From an uncultured Lachnospiraceae bacterium (GTDB lineage: Bacteria > Bacillota > Clostridia > Lachnospirales > Lachnospiraceae), in the NCBI GenBank assembly GCA_910585765.1, contig CAJUES010000002.1, positions 58,291-122,290 on the forward strand: a stretch of 64,000 bases of DNA, in the 5' to 3' direction. The notes beneath the pieces are model-generated. The model was not told the DNA's origin, ran no database searches, and saw only the letters and a program-made list of their open reading frames with translations. Shown one piece after another: positions 53,352-62,319 of this stretch (position 1 is its first letter; each line of letters starts with the position of its first letter). A program made the translations under genes and the position numbers.

Positions 53352-53645
53352 TTATTGTAAGGGAAAGGGGCGGATCGCGCAAGTACTTTTCGGGTAACTG
53401 CATGAGTTCACGGTTCCTATTGCTTTAATGTTATGATTGTATTCATTTTTCTTCTGATGATATTGATTCATTCCAAACATAAGCAGATCAGATGTCAGCA
53501 GAAGAACAGCCCCTGCAGTTATCATCCAGTCAAGTGACGGCGAAAGAGAAAATGTCACACAGATGCTCATGAAAGTAAGCATGATAAAGACAGATGATAG
53601 AGGAATAAAAGCAAGAAGAAAAACAGATCTATCATACTCAGCCAT
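53352..53645 (-). pseudogene. Chimeric membrane fragment fused to IS630 3' end
   Basis: The 97-codon frame begins MAE, which continues the IS630 reading TPKHGSWLDMAE, then switches to a hydrophobic sequence (VFLLAFIPLSSVFIMLTFMS, WMITAGAVLLLTSDLL, then KKNEYNHNI). This resembles the last membrane spans of AgrC-type sensor kinases. There is no kinase domain. It is best read as two gene fragments joined by a deletion. Confidence 0.5.
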
Positions 53646-54081
53646 GTCCAGCCAGCTTCCATGCTTCGGTGTATAATGCCACTCAAAACGTTCTGTCAGT
53701 CTGCGTGCTTCCTCCGGGCGGGAAAGCCTTATATAATGAAGCCCAGGAATGGGTATTTAGATTGTCAGTAACAAGGATTATTTTTTCCGCATTCCGGTAC
53801 AGGGTGTCGGAAGTATGACGGAGAAATTCCGCAAAATCCAGTGCCGTGCGGCTCTGTGTCACGACAGTCTCCCTCCTGCCTGCCAGTGGTTCGGAGATCA
53901 TGAAGACATCTGCAACGCCATTGCGCACATATACCGAATCCACTTTTTCAGGCTGTCCCGGTTCACAGGCAACACGGGTTTCCTTTAGTAGCTGTTTGTT
54001 CGTTTCATCTATACAGACAACGGGACGGAGAGGATCATACGGGCGCTGGTAGACCTCCGGCACGTCCTCCATTTTTGCCAC
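53637..54081 (-). mobile_element. IS630-family transposase remnant
   Basis: The frame 54081 to 53683 matches the IS630 DDE core (VYQRPYDPLRPVVCIDET, PLAGRRETVVTQSRTALDFA, ILVTDNLNTHSWASLYKAFP), with catalytic Asp in CIDET and VTDNLNTH. After AFPP it shifts frame: the other frame continues RRLTERFEWHYTPKHGSWLD. The HTH part before MEDV and the last catalytic Glu are missing. It is inactive. Confidence 0.8.
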
Positions 54082-54136
54082 GTGACAATTCTCTACGGTA
54101 CGACGGCTTTTTTCTTTTGCCGTCGTGCGGCAGTCG

Positions 54137-55015
54137 TTACTCTACGGTACAGAAGCCAGAGCTTGCTTGTTCCTTTCCCTGTGTGTGTTCGTCAAATTCC
54201 GCTTGACTATATTTCTCAATGCCAGTCAGCGTTCCATTCCCGGAGGCATCAGGGTGGGCAAAGTCACGGACTGTATAAATGTCAACGGTTCCGTCTGCGC
54301 TCCCCAAGAGGCGCATTGAACCCTTGAATTTTCCACTGGTCAACCCCTCGCCATTGGAGGTCAGCACATCCCGGAAAAACCGAACCTTTTCACCGTTAAA
54401 ATACCACTGGTCATTTTTGATGTCATAGGTAACGCCAAACGGCTCGTATTCCTTTGCCCTATCTTCAAGCTCCTTTGCGGAGGGCGGATCACCAGCTAAG
54501 GCAACGACGGGAGACGGATTTTTGATTGCCTCGATGTCACGGGCGGCAAATTCTTCCGCCGAAAACGCCTTCACACCAGTCAGCTTTCCGCTGGGGTCGA
54601 AAGAACCATCTTCGGCGCGGACAATGCTGGTAGTGTCACGGACAGCATATACATCAACCACGCCATTCTCGTTGAAAAAGTCATTTCCGGCCTGCATCCC
54701 GTTTTCCACGGTATAGTAGTCCTCAAACCACCGTACCGCTTTCCCGTTGTATGTCAGTTCGTTTTTGCTGGCATCGTATGTCAGGCCAAACTGCGCATAA
54801 GGTTTGAACAGTTCTTCATAGGAAATTTCGGCGGAAGAACCGTTGTCTTCAGCAAACGCAACGATAGTCTGCTCGGATTTCTCCGTCATCGGTGGGGAAG
54901 TCGTTTCGGGTTGAGAGGTTCCTCCTTGGGCTGCTGCTGCGCTGCTGCACCCAGCCAGGCATCCCGCAAGCAGTACCCCTCCGAGGGCTAATGCGAGTAG
55001 TTTCTTTGTGTTCAT
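54137..55015 (-). CDS. Lipoprotein with tandem duplicated domains
   Basis: The ATG at 55015 gives 292 residues with a lipoprotein signal (MNTKKLLALALGGVLLAGCLAGC). Two homologous units follow: FGLTYDASKNELTYNGKAVR with VVDVYAVRDT and KLTGVKAFSAEEF, then FGVTYDIKNDQWYFNGEKVR with TVDIYTVRDF and TLTGIEKYSQAEF. Each could be a small beta-rich sensor or binding domain. It lies after a sensor kinase/response regulator pair on the same strand but behind a strong terminator, so it may be a regulated target of that pair. Confidence 0.75.
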   Translation of the reverse strand: MNTKKLLALALGGVLLAGCLAGCSSAAAAQGGTSQPETTSPPMTEKSEQTIVAFAEDNGSSAEISYEELFKPYAQFGLTYDASKNELTYNGKAVRWFEDYYTVENGMQAGNDFFNENGVVDVYAVRDTTSIVRAEDGSFDPSGKLTGVKAFSAEEFAARDIEAIKNPSPVVALAGDPPSAKELEDRAKEYEPFGVTYDIKNDQWYFNGEKVRFFRDVLTSNGEGLTSGKFKGSMRLLGSADGTVDIYTVRDFAHPDASGNGTLTGIEKYSQAEFDEHTQGKEQASSGFCTVE

Positions 55016-55108
55016 AGGAATAAGCACCATCCTTTCTTTGTGTGTACCTACAGAATACCACCCTTTTTTGTGATACATTTGGGATTCGTTTGTGATTTAT
55101 GTGTAGTT

Positions 55109-55139
55109 GAAAAGCGGCGGGGCGATCGCCCGCCGCTTT
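55109..55139 (-). terminator. Terminator of the sensor kinase gene
   Basis: On the minus strand AGCGGCGGGCGA and TCGCCCCGCCGCT pair with one bulged base and are followed by TTTTC. It separates the kinase from the lipoprotein gene. Confidence 0.85.
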
Positions 55140-55149
55140 CCTTCATTTA

Positions 55150-56568
55150 TCAGATTGTAAAAGAAAACTTTACCCCAGCCTGTGTATTGCAGACCGTACA
55201 CTCACTTTCATGCTGGTGCAGTATCTCCTGCACGATATACAGTCCTAACCCGCTCCCGCCGGTTTTACGGCTCCTGGATTGTTCCACACGATAAAACGCA
55301 TCAAATAATTTTGGAATACTATCTTCCGGGATATGTGCGCCTGTGTTTTCAACAGAAAATTCTATCTGACCATATTCTATGTGGACAGAGATATAAATAG
55401 AGGCTCCCTGCGGGGAATACTTGATTGCGTTCCCTATCAGATTTGAAAACACTTTCTCCATCAGCAGTTTGTTTCCAGCTATCAGAGCGGCTGGTGGAGC
55501 ATCGAGATCTATTTGTAAGTCCTTTTCCGCAATCAAATCTTCGGTTTCACTTAAATAGGATTTGATTATCTGAACACAATCCAAACAGTCTTTTTTGAAA
55601 TCTGCCCCCGCAGTTTCCAGCCGAGAGATTGTCAATATCTCCTGCACCATTGTTTCAAGGGTATTCGCAATTTCCAGCGCTCTTGTCAAATATTTCTCAC
55701 GGTCTTTGTAGGCCCCGATGCCGAGCAGCATCCCCTCTAACTGGCCCTTTATAATGGTGACAGGTGTTTTCAGCTCATGTGAAACCGCCGAAAAGAAATT
55801 TGTGCGGGTCTGTTCCAATTCCTTTTCGTGCTCAATATCAGCTTCAAGTTTCCTGTTTGCGTTTTGCAAATCAGACAGGGCGGTTGAAAGATTGCGGGAT
55901 AGCCTGTTCAGGCTTTTCCCCAGCGTCCCCAATTCATCAGTCCGTTGTTCATCAAGCGTCCAATCCAACTGCAAGTCAGACATTTTTTCGGATATGCGGC
56001 TGATTTCCAGTACGGGCTTCGTGATCATACGAGAGTACAGCCAGGATACGACAAGAGCAGTCACAAAAACAATTAGCAGGATAACCGGGAAAATACGAAT
56101 AAAGGATTGCTGCAATTCTGAAATCTGTTCTGCCTCACCATAGACAACGAGCGTATAACGGTCATTGCAATCAGAAAAAGAAAAATAGTACTGGTTTGAT
56201 AAAACGGGAGAGGCTTCGCCAAAGTCGGTGACTGCCGTTTGTGCGATATTCCCCTCCCATTCATTGTCGAATTCTTTTGTGGGCAATGTAACCCAATCGC
56301 CGCCACTGTTGTATAACTCAACTGAGTTGATTTCTGTATCCGCTACAAATTGGTCGAACAAACCGCCGCTATCTGAAAAAGGCACTTGTTCCAGTTCAGA
56401 AATAAAGTCCTGCGCCCGTTTATCCAGAATTGTGTTAAGTCTGTTGGAATAAGTCTGCGGCATCAGCCATGCCAGCAGACCGAACACGAACAGCGATACA
56501 AATAACAGCATAATTGATGTAATTAAAAATACCTTGGCAAATAGACTGCTTTTAATTTTCTTTATCAA
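55150..56568 (-). CDS. Sensor histidine kinase
   Basis: Translation probably starts at TTG 56568, eight bases past AGGGGTGGG and inside the response regulator stop region, giving 472 residues. Two spans (about 10-33 and 158-180) bracket an extracytoplasmic sensor of about 125 residues. HAMP, HisKA with FFSAVSHELKTPVTIIKGQ and an ATPase domain with NLIGNAIKYS, ENTGAHIPED and GGSGLGLYIVQEIL follow. It is an intact class I kinase of the type found with VanR/BceR-like regulators on mobile elements. The signal is unknown. Confidence 0.92.
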   Translation of the reverse strand: MIKKIKSSLFAKVFLITSIMLLFVSLFVFGLLAWLMPQTYSNRLNTILDKRAQDFISELEQVPFSDSGGLFDQFVADTEINSVELYNSGGDWVTLPTKEFDNEWEGNIAQTAVTDFGEASPVLSNQYYFSFSDCNDRYTLVVYGEAEQISELQQSFIRIFPVILLIVFVTALVVSWLYSRMITKPVLEISRISEKMSDLQLDWTLDEQRTDELGTLGKSLNRLSRNLSTALSDLQNANRKLEADIEHEKELEQTRTNFFSAVSHELKTPVTIIKGQLEGMLLGIGAYKDREKYLTRALEIANTLETMVQEILTISRLETAGADFKKDCLDCVQIIKSYLSETEDLIAEKDLQIDLDAPPAALIAGNKLLMEKVFSNLIGNAIKYSPQGASIYISVHIEYGQIEFSVENTGAHIPEDSIPKLFDAFYRVEQSRSRKTGGSGLGLYIVQEILHQHESECTVCNTQAGVKFSFTI

Positions 56569-57223
56569 TTTTATATCCCACCCCTCTGATTGTCTGGATA
56601 AAATGAATGCCCAGCTTTTTCCGCAAGTTTTTGATATGTGTGTCAACCACGCGCTCGTCCCCATAAAAGTCATACCGCCACAGCTTATCCAAAAGATTTT
56701 GCCGTGTCAAGATGCGTCCTTGATGGGTCAGCAGTTCCTTCAGCACTTCAAATTCCCTCTGGGTCAGTTCATAAGCGGTTCCGTCCACCGCGGCCGTGTA
56801 GCTGTCACAATCCAAAACAAGGTTTTGGTAAGCGATCGTTTTATTTTCATCCTCCGCCGGCCCGCCGCTTCGCCGCAGAACGGCGGCAATCTTGCGAATT
56901 AAAATCGGCATGGAAAAAGGTTTTGTAATGTAATCGTCAACCTGCAAATCCAGCCCCCGTATCTGTTCCTCTTCGCCGCTCAATGCGGTAAGCATAATGA
57001 TGGGAACCTTAGACTGTTTGCGTATTAGTTCACAGACAGCAAAACCATCAATTTTAGGGAGCATCACATCAAGCAGTACCAAATCAAACTGTGCGGTTGA
57101 AAATACGGAAAGAGCCTCCACTCCGTCATTCGCTAAAACAATGTCATAGCCTACCTCCTGCAGAAAGTTCTTTAATAATTCTTGAATATCCAAATCATCC
57201 TCGACAACTAAAATTCTTTGCAT
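56552..57223 (-). CDS. OmpR-family response regulator
   Basis: The 223-residue regulator has a receiver domain (MQRILVVEDDLDIQELLKNF, phospho-acceptor Asp in LVLLDVMLP, Thr in MLTALSG, Lys in YITKPFS). A winged-helix DNA-binding domain follows (ELTQREFEVLKELLTHQGRI, DERVVDTHIKNLRKKL). Its stop overlaps the kinase start, so the pair is translationally coupled. GGAGGTGGCACTATG is the ribosome site. Confidence 0.95.
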   Translation of the reverse strand: MQRILVVEDDLDIQELLKNFLQEVGYDIVLANDGVEALSVFSTAQFDLVLLDVMLPKIDGFAVCELIRKQSKVPIIMLTALSGEEEQIRGLDLQVDDYITKPFSMPILIRKIAAVLRRSGGPAEDENKTIAYQNLVLDCDSYTAAVDGTAYELTQREFEVLKELLTHQGRILTRQNLLDKLWRYDFYGDERVVDTHIKNLRKKLGIHFIQTIRGVGYKIDKEN

Positions 57224-57322
57224 AGTGCCACCTCCGAAAAAAGTATATCATAGAATTTTGTGATTAGTGTGTAGTTTTCAAATTTCCTGCTGATCATACC
57301 GCTGTGTAAGCCATTCTGCAGG

Positions 57323-57478
57323 CTCGTCACCCTTTTTGATATTTCCGTAGATGAATTTTTCTACCCGGACAAGCCGGGCGGGGAGAGTGAGCGCCGGAAA
57401 CATATTGACCGGATGCTGAACAGCATGGGCGAAAAGGAGCTTATCATCATAGAGGGAGCCGCAGAGAATAAATTTCAA
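57323..57478 (+). pseudogene. XRE-family regulator, C-terminal remnant
   Basis: Plus-strand translation reads LVTLFDISVDEFFYPDKP, then RRKHIDRMLNSMGEKELIII. This matches the end of Firmicutes XRE regulators (LFDVSIDEFFYP ... SRRR ... LDEKEL). The HTH part is missing upstream. It marks a rearranged boundary beside the two-component genes. Confidence 0.7.
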
Positions 57479-57527
57479 AAACTATTGACTTTGATTCAAT
57501 TAGAAAATATAATGAATAAGTTGATTA

Positions 57528-57557
57528 AAAAGCGCATGCTTTTACGCATGCGCTTTT
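57528..57557. terminator. Bidirectional terminator
   Basis: AAAAGCGCATGC and GCATGCGCTTTT form a perfect 12-base-pair stem with a TTTTAC loop. Confidence 0.8.
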
Positions 57558-57652
57558 ATGTGCGCTGACGCAATACAGGAATAAAATGGAGAAAAGACAG
57601 TTTTGCAGCATGCGCTCAGTGATGACAGTAAGGGCAGAGCCTTTACCTGGTA

Positions 57653-57734
57653 CTCCATCCGGTCAGAAATTAGCATCGTGAACCGCCTGTTTCGAACCAT
57701 GCAGTCCACAACTCTAATTTCTGTCTGGATGGAG
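57653..57734. repeat. Inverted-repeat element before the helicase gene
   Basis: CTCCATCCGGTCAGAAATTA and TAATTTCTGTCTGGATGGAG pair over 21 bases with two mismatches around a 40-base loop. The first 16 bases recur at 4628-4643. It could be a MITE-like remnant or a cold-responsive leader structure. Confidence 0.6.
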
Positions 57735-57777
57735 CACTAGAGATATGGTGCACAGGCACGAAAGGAAATAATATTAT

Positions 57778-59373
57778 ATGGAAACTTTGAAGTTTAACGA
57801 ATTGGATCTAAGCCCTGAGATACTGAGGGGAGTAAAGGAGATGGGCTTTGAGGAGGCATCGCCCATACAGAGCAAGGCGATCCCTGTCGCCATGACAGGC
57901 GCGGATGTGATCGGTCAGGCTCAGACGGGAACCGGAAAGACGGCAGCATTCGGCATTCCGATACTTGAGAAGGTCAAGAAAGAGATCAAGCACCCGCAGA
58001 CACTGGTCCTGTGTCCGACAAGGGAGCTTGCTGTGCAGGCGGCGGAGGAGATCCGCAAGCTTGCCAAATACATGCACGGCGTGAAAGTGCTCCCGATCTA
58101 CGGCGGGCAGGATATCACAAAGCAGATCCGCGCGCTCAAGGGCACGCAGATCATCATCGGCACGCCGGGGCGCGTGATGGATCATCTGCGCCGCAAGACG
58201 ATCCGCTGCGACCATGTGGACACGATCGTTCTGGACGAGGCGGACGAGATGCTCAACATGGGATTCCGCGAGGACATTGAGACGGTGCTGGAGTATATCC
58301 CGAACGAGGACAGACAGACGATCCTCTTCTCGGCGACCATGCCGCAGCCGATCCTGGATATCACGAAAAATTACCAGAAACCGGATGCAAAGATGATCCG
58401 GGTGGTCAAGAAGGAGCTGACGGTGCCAAAGATCGAGCAGTATTATCTCGACGTGAAGCGCAAGGACAAGGTCGAGGTGCTCTGCCGTCTGCTCGACTAC
58501 TATGAGCCGAAGCTTTCCCTTGTATTCTGCAACACGAAAAAGATGGTGGACGACCTGACAGAGGTACTCAAGGGCAGGGGCTATTTTGCGGAGGGGCTGC
58601 ACGGCGACATGAGCCAGGCGCAGCGCGACCGTGTTATGAAGAGCTTCCGCAGCGGCAAGACGGATATCCTGATCGCGACGGATGTGGCGGCGCGCGGTAT
58701 CGATGTCGACGATGTGGCGGCGGTGTTCAACTATGACATCCCGCAGGACGACGAGTACTATGTGCACCGCATCGGCCGTACAGGGCGTGCGGGACGCACG
58801 GGGCGCTCCTTCACCTTTGTGAAAGGCAAGGAAGTGTATAAGCTCAAGGACATCATGCGCTACTGCAAGACGAAGATCTACGCGATGCCGGTGCCGTCGC
58901 TCAACGATGTGAACCAGATCAAGATCGAGAAACTGATGGACAAGATCGGCAATGTGATCGAGGAGGAGGATCTGACTTCCATGATCAACACCATCGAGAA
59001 ACAGATCAACGAGTCCGACTACACTGCGATGGACATCGCGGCGGCATTCCTAAAGCTGTACATGGGACAGCAGAACGAGGGGAATGAGACGCGTGTGGAG
59101 TACACGTTTGACAATACCGGTGCGGAGGAGGAAGGGATGGCGCGCCTCTTTATCAATATCGGAAAGGCACAGAAGGTCAAGGCAAAGGATATCCTGGGCG
59201 CCATAGCGGGCGAGGCGAACATTCCCGGAAAGCTTGTCGGGGCGATCGACCTCTACGATAAGTATACGTTTGTGGAGGTTCCGAAGGAAAATGCGGCGGA
59301 CGTGCTCGCGGCGATGAAAAATGTGAAGATCAAGGGCAAGACGATCAACATCGAGCCTGCAAACGGCAAATAA
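57778..59373 (+). CDS. DEAD-box ATP-dependent RNA helicase
   Basis: The 531-residue helicase has the Q motif (FNELDLSPEILRGVKEMGFE), Walker A AQTGTGKT, PTRELA, GTPGR, DEAD in VLDEADEMLNMGF, SAT, and the C-terminal motifs IATDVAARGID and HRIGRTGRAGRTG. A DbpA-type RNA-binding domain (about 455-531, MARLFINIGKAQKVKAKDIL) follows. It unwinds structured RNA in ribosome assembly or mRNA decay, in the DeaD/CshA group. GAAAGGAAAT precedes the ATG. The stop lies inside a long hairpin shared with the convergent blaR1-like gene. Confidence 0.96.
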   Translation: METLKFNELDLSPEILRGVKEMGFEEASPIQSKAIPVAMTGADVIGQAQTGTGKTAAFGIPILEKVKKEIKHPQTLVLCPTRELAVQAAEEIRKLAKYMHGVKVLPIYGGQDITKQIRALKGTQIIIGTPGRVMDHLRRKTIRCDHVDTIVLDEADEMLNMGFREDIETVLEYIPNEDRQTILFSATMPQPILDITKNYQKPDAKMIRVVKKELTVPKIEQYYLDVKRKDKVEVLCRLLDYYEPKLSLVFCNTKKMVDDLTEVLKGRGYFAEGLHGDMSQAQRDRVMKSFRSGKTDILIATDVAARGIDVDDVAAVFNYDIPQDDEYYVHRIGRTGRAGRTGRSFTFVKGKEVYKLKDIMRYCKTKIYAMPVPSLNDVNQIKIEKLMDKIGNVIEEEDLTSMINTIEKQINESDYTAMDIAAAFLKLYMGQQNEGNETRVEYTFDNTGAEEEGMARLFINIGKAQKVKAKDILGAIAGEANIPGKLVGAIDLYDKYTFVEVPKENAADVLAAMKNVKIKGKTINIEPANGK

Positions 59374-59426
59374 AGAATCTAAAATAACCTGCGCGGTCTG
59401 CGCAGGTTATTTTAGATTCTTTATTT
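59368..59426. terminator. Bidirectional terminator with a 27-base-pair perfect stem
   Basis: The arms 59368-59394 and 59400-59426 are perfectly complementary around a GGTCT loop. The GC-rich core near the loop and the AT-rich base give U-tracts in both directions. The stop codons of the helicase gene (59371-59373) and of the blaR1-like gene (59421-59423) both lie in the stem. Confidence 0.92.
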
Positions 59427-61736
59427 CATCAGCTGATCAAGTTTGTCGATCGAATCTTCGTCCAGGTAGGGCGAGATCTCATGGAACAGGGACAGGGTCA
59501 GCGTACCGCCGTTGGCTGTGTATGCGGTCAGACACGCAACGATCTCGTCGCTGTCCAGATAGTAGAAGCTCTGCAGGAAGGTGTCGCAAAAATCCTCCGC
59601 GGGGAGCTGCCGGAGCACTTCCAGCTTACAGGGACCTTCCAGAAAGGGCATGATATCCAGGACGGCGTCCGCACTCAGGGGAGCGATGGTATTGTCCCGG
59701 AGAGCCCTCAACAGATACCCGCTTGACAGTTCGCTGTCGGAGTAAATGAAGAAATAACAGAGCTCATCGGGGGTGAATGCGGTATTGTCCGCAAGCAGAA
59801 TATTGAACATTTCACTGGCGTCCTCCTCGTCCATCAGGTACAGTGCATCGACGATCTGGTCCTTTTCGACGGGCACCAGTCCGTTTTTTACCTGGTACAC
59901 ATATTCAGCAGCCTCGTCGTGGAAGAGTTTCTTAAAATCCGATTCTTTTATGTCGGAATACCGGATCTCGAGATTTTCGACTTTTCCGCCCTGTCCTACC
60001 ATCTTGAGGACGTTCCTGCCCTTTGTCATGGTGACAGTCGATGTCGTCTGTTCTCCGGTATCGTTCAGTGTCACGACGCTCTTATCCGGTGTGACGTGAA
60101 TGATCTTGAAATTCCCTTCCCTGACTGTAAAGGATGAGGTGATCTCCACGTCGATGTCGCGGTCCGCGTAGGCTATGATGAAGGAATTTGATCCGAATAA
60201 GGCATAATGCTCCGCCAGAAATCGGTTGTCATTTTCTATGCAGACAGTGGCATAATTCTGATCCAGAATGTCTCTGCCCGCGAGCATCTCGTCATCGTCG
60301 TAGACCTTCCATGCATCGCCGGAGCGGTCGGGGGAGAGCTGGTCGTAAAACAAACTGGAGACGGTGGTGAGTCGGTCGGAAAACGAACTGTCTGAATCAG
60401 AGGAGACAGGGGTGGTGGTCATCTGTGACAACATTCCGGATCCGTCGGAAGCATCGTGGGGATTGGGTTCACCAGGATCCGCCACGACCCATATTGCGCC
60501 GCACGCGGACAGCGCCAGCATCACCGAGAACACACATGCGGAGAGCGCGATCCGGAAACGAGTCGCCTTTTTGTAGTGCAGGATGGCATGGAGCCGCCTT
60601 TTCAGGTCCCTCTTGTTTTCCAGCAGCGTGGTAGCAAATGCGCTTTGCCTGCAGTCGATCCCCAGCTCGGCGGCATCTAACAGAATGTTGCCGTAGAGCT
60701 GCTTTCCGGTCGCTGTCAGTTCCGGGAGGATCGCCTCGTCGCAGGAGAGCTCACAGTCGCTGTTGAGCTGTCTGCCGATGCGGTGCAGGACAGGATTGAA
60801 CCAGTGCACGCAGAGCAGTAACTGATAAATCCATTTGTACAGCAGATCTCGCCGCGCTACATGGATCAGTTCATGGTGGAGCACCAGCTGGAGCTGCGTC
60901 AGACTGCAGAACCCGCGCCGGACACTGTCTGCCGGCATGCAAGGATCCACAGCCTGATCGCAGACGGTCTTGGGAAGGATGACCGCAGGTTTCCAGAGCC
61001 CGATCGTGATGGGACTGTGGACGGAAGCGCTCTCGTAAATGGCAGTGATCCTGGTGATCCTAAGTCCGGCGCAGAGCACATTTTCCAGAGTGAGGATCCG
61101 GCTGTCGGTGACGCGCGTGCAGTCCGTTTTGAGCGCTTTTTGAAAGCGGCGGTAACACGATAGTTTTGTAAGCAGAGCGAAGACAGCGCCGAAGATCCAT
61201 ATAAATACGGCGGCTGTCCACATGCCTGTGGCGGACAATACCGTGTCCCGGAGCGCTGCGGGCACAGTCTCCCCGGAGCTTGCGTCAGGAAGGGCTGTAT
61301 GCGCATCGGCGGACGGGCGTGTTTCCGGCTGTGTCAGATCCGCCTGCCTGTCGTGGTACTGGGGCGCCGATGTGCTGCCGTGTAGTGTGCCGCCGACCGG
61401 TGTCGTGAGATCCGCCTGCGATCCGGTTTCGGGCTGGATCACACTCGCGGACTGCGTTAGAACGTCCCCGCCTGGAATCGCGCTGTCAGTCTGCGGCGCA
61501 GCGTTCTTCGTGCTGACATTGGCGTGGAGATCCGGCAGTTTCGGGAAATTGGTTTCAAGACGGAACGGAATCAGCAGCCGCGCGACGACGAGCAGCCAGA
61601 TATAGTAATTCCACTTTTTGGAGAAGCACCTTCCCGTCAGGGGGCGTATGGCGGCGATCCCGATCCCGATCAAAGCCCCCGACAGCGACAGTGACAGCAC
61701 GGTCAGAAAAAGATGACCTATTATAAAATCATACAT
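59421..61736 (-). CDS. BlaR1/MecR1-type M56 sensor protease with novel sensor domain
   Basis: The 771-residue protein has N-terminal membrane spans (LTVLSLSLSGALIGIGIAAI, NYYIWLLVVARLLIPF), a Ser/Thr/Gln-rich loop (about 75-165) and two more spans. The M56 zinc protease site is HELIH (288-292), with the family's later CELSCDEAIL. After the last span (RIALSACVFSVMLALSACGA) the exported part of about 330 residues is not the penicillin-binding domain of BlaR1. It holds a beta-rich part and then short helical units (DALYLMDEEDASEMF, LDIMPFLEGP). It probably senses another envelope signal and triggers loss of the BlaI-like repressor encoded upstream. Confidence 0.9.
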   Translation of the reverse strand: MYDFIIGHLFLTVLSLSLSGALIGIGIAAIRPLTGRCFSKKWNYYIWLLVVARLLIPFRLETNFPKLPDLHANVSTKNAAPQTDSAIPGGDVLTQSASVIQPETGSQADLTTPVGGTLHGSTSAPQYHDRQADLTQPETRPSADAHTALPDASSGETVPAALRDTVLSATGMWTAAVFIWIFGAVFALLTKLSCYRRFQKALKTDCTRVTDSRILTLENVLCAGLRITRITAIYESASVHSPITIGLWKPAVILPKTVCDQAVDPCMPADSVRRGFCSLTQLQLVLHHELIHVARRDLLYKWIYQLLLCVHWFNPVLHRIGRQLNSDCELSCDEAILPELTATGKQLYGNILLDAAELGIDCRQSAFATTLLENKRDLKRRLHAILHYKKATRFRIALSACVFSVMLALSACGAIWVVADPGEPNPHDASDGSGMLSQMTTTPVSSDSDSSFSDRLTTVSSLFYDQLSPDRSGDAWKVYDDDEMLAGRDILDQNYATVCIENDNRFLAEHYALFGSNSFIIAYADRDIDVEITSSFTVREGNFKIIHVTPDKSVVTLNDTGEQTTSTVTMTKGRNVLKMVGQGGKVENLEIRYSDIKESDFKKLFHDEAAEYVYQVKNGLVPVEKDQIVDALYLMDEEDASEMFNILLADNTAFTPDELCYFFIYSDSELSSGYLLRALRDNTIAPLSADAVLDIMPFLEGPCKLEVLRQLPAEDFCDTFLQSFYYLDSDEIVACLTAYTANGGTLTLSLFHEISPYLDEDSIDKLDQLMK

Positions 61737-61817
61737 AAAAATCCCTCCGTTTGAAGTGACAGATCAACAATTAAGGCTCGAAAACGAAGATTCGATATTC
61801 GAGATCCAGGTTCAAGA

Positions 61818-62204
61818 TCAAAGATTCTGGTTAAAGTAGTCGCGCAGCTCCTCGATGTCCTTCCTGGTCAGCGCTTCGCTGTCGACCAGGGCGGCAGCCA
61901 GATTCCGGGAGCGTCCCTTAAAGAATTTCTCCACAAAATTTCTGGTCTCCGCGCGCACGTACTCCTCGCGCGCGATGCAGGGGGTGTAATAGTACACTTC
62001 GCGATTGTTCTGGGCGCGCTTTTCCTGCAGGAGCGCCCCCTTCTTCACCAGCCGCTGGATCAGTGTCAGGACGGTGGTGCGCTCCCAGTTTTTGTGCGCA
62101 TCGAGTGCGCTGCGGATCTCGCCCGCATTCAGCGCGTTTCCGGCTGCCCAAAGCACTTCGAGGATCTCCAGCTCCGAGTCCGATACGGTTATTTTCTGTT
62201 CCAT
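61818..62204 (-). CDS. BlaI/MecI family repressor
   Basis: The 128-residue repressor has the winged-helix start (VSDSELEILEVLWAAGNALN, WERTTVLTLIQRLVKKGAL) and the C-terminal dimer and cleavage region (YVRAETRNFVEKFFKG, EDIEELRDYFNQ-type tail). It is first in the operon, 81 bases before the blaR1-like gene. Two TACA-NN-TGTA-like boxes lie about 180 bases upstream. GGAGGATTTTT precedes the ATG. Confidence 0.94.
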   Translation of the reverse strand: MEQKITVSDSELEILEVLWAAGNALNAGEIRSALDAHKNWERTTVLTLIQRLVKKGALLQEKRAQNNREVYYYTPCIAREEYVRAETRNFVEKFFKGRSRNLAAALVDSEALTRKDIEELRDYFNQNL

Positions 62205-62319
62205 AAAAATCCTCCATTCTGTTGATGATATCTTTACAAGGTGTTATGAAATAGCGTCAGTTCCTAACTTTCTGGTTATGAATTGGCATTGCACCAAAAA
62301 GCACAGAGAGACTACTGCT

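Larger units (their letters stand above)
57224..57777. other. Non-coding stretch with regulator remnant and inverted repeats
   Basis: No intact gene is present. It holds a plus-strand XRE regulator remnant (57323-57478), a bidirectional terminator (57528-57557) and a 21-base inverted-repeat element (57653-57734) just before the helicase gene. Confidence 0.75.

Noticed and set aside
57278..57478. 66-codon minus-strand frame
   Set aside because: The plus strand of the same interval encodes a recognisable XRE C-terminal remnant, which explains the open frame.
57573..57671. Possible 31-codon leader peptide before the helicase gene
   Set aside because: The ribosome site is weak and the frame runs through the inverted-repeat element. 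There is no support for translation.
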